DNA from: Fictibacillus norfolkensis
Lineage (GTDB): Bacteria > Bacillota > Bacilli > Bacillales > Fictibacillaceae
Assembly: GCF_014836645.1 (NCBI RefSeq)
Contig: NZ_JACSQM010000004.1
Coordinates: forward strand, 310,001 to 374,000
DNA length: 64,000 bases
Reading direction: 5' to 3'
In this document: in pieces, positions 61,383 to 64,000 of the stretch
How the letters are laid out: the number at the start of each line of letters is the position of its first letter
How positions within the stretch are numbered: the first letter of the stretch is position 1
Position numbers and translations under genes: made by a program
Notes under the pieces: model-generated
Databases searched by the model: none
What the model saw: the letters and a program-made list of their open reading frames with translations, nothing else
What the model was told of the DNA's origin: nothing

Positions 61383-62306
61383 TTGAATAATATTGTGAAA
61401 ACTACCGGGCTTACAAAAAATATTAAAGGAAAACAGCTGGTAACAAATATCAATCTTCATATTCATAAAGGAGAAATTTACGGTCTTCTCGGTCAAAATG
61501 GTGCAGGTAAAACAACTATTATGAAAATGCTCACTGGAATAACAAAGCCAACAAGTGGAGAGATAGAATTATTTGGCCAGAGATTTACGGACCGTTCAAA
61601 GTTTATTTTAAAGAGAGTCGGAAGTATTATTGAATACCCAATTTTTTTTGAGCATTTAACTGCAATAGAAAATTTGAAGCTCCATTGTGAATATTTAGGA
61701 TATTATGATGATAAAGGAATAAAACAAGCATTGGATATGGTTCATTTAAAAGGGATTGAGGATAAATATGTGAAGGAATTTTCCCTTGGGATGAAGCAGC
61801 GACTTGGGATAGCTAGAGCTATTATTACAAAGCCTGAACTGATTATTTTAGATGAGCCTACAAATGGTCTAGATCCTATTGGGATAAAAGATACCAGGGA
61901 TTTAATCTTAATGCTTAATAAGGAATACGGAATAACCTTTATTCTATCTAGCCATATTTTAAAAGAAATGGAACAGGTTGTAGACAGGATCGGTGTCATT
62001 GATAATGGAAAGTTGTTAAATGAAGTTACATTAGAAGATATTCGAAAGCAACGAACAGATTACATCGAACTATTGACAACAGATGTGCAAAAAACTCTTT
62101 ATTTACTTGAAAATGAACTTCATATTTCGAATATGAAAATCATTCAAGGGAATAGAATTCGGATATATGATCTGACTCATTCTCAAAGCGATATTTCCAA
62201 ATTTTTAATCATTCATGAAATTGGCATTGAAGAAATCCAAAAACATACGAGCTCCTTGGAAGACTATTTTTATGAGCAAATTAATAGGGGTGGAACAATT
62301 GTTTAA
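61383..62306 (+). CDS. ABC transporter ATPase (bacitracin/lantibiotic exporter type)
   Basis: 307 residues from TTG 61383 (GGAAAGGAGAT upstream). Walker A GQNGAGKTTIMK, Q-loop, signature EFSLGMKQRLGIARA, Walker B LIILDEPTNGLDP and switch SSHILKEM. The C-terminal ~80 residues are the extra domain of BcrA-like ATPases. With the next gene it would export or detach a peptide antibiotic; the substrate is unknown. Confidence 0.93.
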   Translation: MNNIVKTTGLTKNIKGKQLVTNINLHIHKGEIYGLLGQNGAGKTTIMKMLTGITKPTSGEIELFGQRFTDRSKFILKRVGSIIEYPIFFEHLTAIENLKLHCEYLGYYDDKGIKQALDMVHLKGIEDKYVKEFSLGMKQRLGIARAIITKPELIILDEPTNGLDPIGIKDTRDLILMLNKEYGITFILSSHILKEMEQVVDRIGVIDNGKLLNEVTLEDIRKQRTDYIELLTTDVQKTLYLLENELHISNMKIIQGNRIRIYDLTHSQSDISKFLIIHEIGIEEIQKHTSSLEDYFYEQINRGGTIV

Positions 62307-62976
62307 ATTAATGTTTTTAGAATGGAAAAAATTAAAACGTCATTCTGTTATTGGTGAAGTAATCATTTACTGGCTGATACTTATGTTTATGCCTATGTTT
62401 TTTATTAAAATGATAATGCCTGCTTTTGGCCAAAGCTATGCTTCAGCAATTGAACTTAATTTTTTTATACAATTGGGATTTATCTTGTTTGGAGGATCCC
62501 TTATCAATCAGGTTTTCATAGAAGAATATAAAAATAAAACAATCTCTCTTTCTTTCAGATACCCAATTAGCCGAAAGAAGTTGTTTATGGCGAAAGTGCT
62601 GTTTATCTCACTTTTTGTCTTTCTTGCTACGATGATTTCCTTTATATTAACAGGTTTGACAACGTATTTATTGGATCAGGTTTTTCCTATTATTAACGGT
62701 CAGCCAACTGATTCGGATATTTCCACCTATTTTAGTAGTATGATTATCGGTTCGCTTATTGTTCCTCTGATTGGTTTCATTCCGCTCTTTTTCTTTGCCA
62801 TTTGGAAAAGAGAAACAGTACCAACCATTGTTTGCTCTATAGTAACTATGCAATTACCAAATTTCTCATCATTCACAAATTTTAAACCGGAGTTTGTCAT
62901 AGCAGTACTATGCATATTAGGAGCACTTAGTATATACCTTTCCATTAAAACTGCGGAGAGTGTAGGGGAGATTTAG
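62299..62976 (+). CDS. ABC-2 type permease (BcrB-like)
   Basis: 225 residues from TTG 62299 (AGGGGTGG 6 bases upstream; GTG 62290 and ATG 62272 are in-frame alternatives). Overlaps the ATPase gene by 8 bases. Six TM helices with a cytoplasmic N-terminus LFKLMFLEWKKLKRHS, as in BcrB/lantibiotic-immunity permeases. Only one permease is encoded, so it likely homodimerises. Confidence 0.88.
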   Translation: MFKLMFLEWKKLKRHSVIGEVIIYWLILMFMPMFFIKMIMPAFGQSYASAIELNFFIQLGFILFGGSLINQVFIEEYKNKTISLSFRYPISRKKLFMAKVLFISLFVFLATMISFILTGLTTYLLDQVFPIINGQPTDSDISTYFSSMIIGSLIVPLIGFIPLFFFAIWKRETVPTIVCSIVTMQLPNFSSFTNFKPEFVIAVLCILGALSIYLSIKTAESVGEI

Positions 62977-63119
62977 TTGTAGATACTCATGAGTATACAA
63001 ACAAAATCTGTTTTTTGTAACAGTTTAGTGAGTACCTGTTTTATCCAAATATTCTATATTGTGTTGGTCTGGTCTCGATTAAATTGCTATTATTCACATT
63101 AAAATAAGGAGTGGAAATT

Positions 63120-63482
63120 ATGACATTATCAATTGTACTTCAATTATTATTAAGTTTTATTTTTTTAATGACTGGTTTCGGAAAGATATTAGGAACTAAA
63201 ATGCAAATCGAATCTTTTGAGCATCTTAAATTTAAAAAAGAGTTCCGGGTAGTAACAGGATTAGCGCAACTAGTTGGTGTAATAGGATTGATTATAGGTA
63301 TTTGGTATCCGGGTCTTGCATCATTAAGCGGTATCTGGCTTGGAATTATTATGATAGGTGCAGCTGCAGCTCATATAAGGGTAAAAGATCCATTTAGCAA
63401 AGCTGTGCCTGCTGTTGTATTGTGCATAGTTGCTTTTTTTATCATGCAATTGAATATCTCCGAACTGACTAAATTGTTCTGA
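63120..63482 (+). CDS. DoxX family membrane protein
   Basis: 120 residues from ATG 63120 (TAAGGAG 8 bases upstream; GTG 63111 is in the site). Four TM helices; LLSFIFLMTGFGKILGTKMQ and the later AAAAHIRVKDP are DoxX-type motifs. Family members influence redox or membrane quinone balance, role here unknown. A 14-bp palindrome ATACTCATGAGTAT lies upstream at 62983. Confidence 0.85.
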   Translation: MTLSIVLQLLLSFIFLMTGFGKILGTKMQIESFEHLKFKKEFRVVTGLAQLVGVIGLIIGIWYPGLASLSGIWLGIIMIGAAAAHIRVKDPFSKAVPAVVLCIVAFFIMQLNISELTKLF

Positions 63483-63719
63483 AATTCGTAGACAACCTGG
63501 CATTACAACTAGTTAGAAAGAACCAAGAATTTAATATAATTGATTGTTATCGACAGTTTTAAAAAACATTTTAAGGTGATATGAATTTTTTTTTTACAGA
63601 TGAACTCCATTATCTGCAAACTATTTTTATAATGACATTTTACATTGTTTCACGTGCATAACCAATTTTTTATTTATTAATGGAAAATTTATAAGTTTTA
63701 TTGAAAGGAAAATGAGCCG

Positions 63720-64000
63720 ATGCAACTTAAACATCATAAAGATTTTGTTCGTTTTTGGATAGCCTCAACAACATCGGATTTTGGCACCTTTATTACCACT
63801 CTTGCTCTTCAAGTATTGGTGGTGGTTAATCTGCACGGAAGTGCTACCGATGTTGGTTGGATTAGTGCTTCTAGGTGGCTACCATATGTGCTGCTTGGAT
63901 TGGTAGCGGGTGTTATTATTGATCGCACTCACCGTAAGTCTGTATTGGTAATGACAGATTTAGGCAGAGGTATTCTGCTCATAGTAATCTGCATAACGGC
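63720..64000 (+). CDS. MFS transporter, 3' end outside window
   Basis: First 93 codons only. ATG 63720 with AAAGGA about 10 bases upstream. KDFVRFWIASTTSDFGTFIT, then WISASRWLPYVLLGLVAGVI and the MFS loop motif (VIIDRTHRKSVLVM), typical of the macrolide-efflux/TetV-like MFS branch. The 237 bases before it (63483-63719) contain no gene I can support. Substrate unknown. Confidence 0.85.
   Translation, partial: MQLKHHKDFVRFWIASTTSDFGTFITTLALQVLVVVNLHGSATDVGWISASRWLPYVLLGLVAGVIIDRTHRKSVLVMTDLGRGILLIVICIT

Noticed and set aside
1..64000. tRNA, rRNA, CRISPR or insertion sequence
   Set aside because: Looked for clover-leaf ends with CCA-type context, regularly spaced identical repeats and transposase motifs; none seen. 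The phased arrays have degenerate 20-21-bp units without spacers and are not CRISPRs.

Overview
The window looks like chromosomal DNA of a low-GC Gram-positive endospore former of the Bacillaceae. Reasons: AT-rich intergenic DNA, strong AGGAGG-type ribosome binding sites with frequent TTG/GTG starts, T-tailed hairpin terminators, and a gene order at the left end (dinG, ypmA, ypmB, aspB, asnS, dnaD, nth, ypoC, ponA, recU, yppC, yppE) that matches the Bacillus subtilis ypm/ypo/ypp region. A Fictibacillus- or Bacillus-like host is my guess; no rRNA or other marker here settles it. I saw no rRNA, tRNA, CRISPR array, transposase or integrase.

Layout. 1-23 kb is mostly conserved core: DNA repair and replication (DinG fragment, DnaD, Nth, RecU, a RacA-like protein), Asp/Asn metabolism (AspB, AsnS), cell wall (PBP1A, an amidase, a LysM-GH18 spore-type hydrolase), plus a secreted two-domain cyanophycinase inserted between dinG and ypmA. 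23-28 kb holds small membrane/lipoproteins and an old-yellow-enzyme gene divergent from an Lrp-type regulator. 28-33.2 kb is a five-gene oligopeptide/nickel-type ABC importer preceded by two near-perfect Zur boxes, so it is probably a zinc or zinc-metallophore uptake system. 33-39 kb has a MATE exporter, a PadR/membrane-protein module with a 28-bp perfect palindromic operator, a YwqG-like protein and an esterase. 39.3-42.7 kb is a methyltransferase + two-component system + VTT membrane protein whose two promoters share the same direct-repeat site. 43-49.6 kb contains an RsbR-like stress protein, a MEDS-domain protein, YitT/GntR divergent genes and several small proteins. 50-58 kb is accessory: methyltransferases, acetyltransferases (one broken by an in-frame stop), kinase-like and nucleotidyltransferase genes, topoisomerase III. 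58-64 kb ends with two DinB-type proteins, a second two-component system, a bacitracin-type ABC exporter, DoxX, and the start of an MFS transporter.

The most notable non-coding signals are: two five-unit degenerate arrays with 20-21 bp period flanking dnaD-nth; two copies of a ~125-bp fold-back intergenic element whose arms show compensatory base changes; the paired Zur boxes enclosing a ~185-bp interval without a convincing gene; and several sharply defined operators (PadR palindrome, two-component direct repeats, GntR-side palindrome).

All function calls rest on reading motifs and remembered families. No database search was run.
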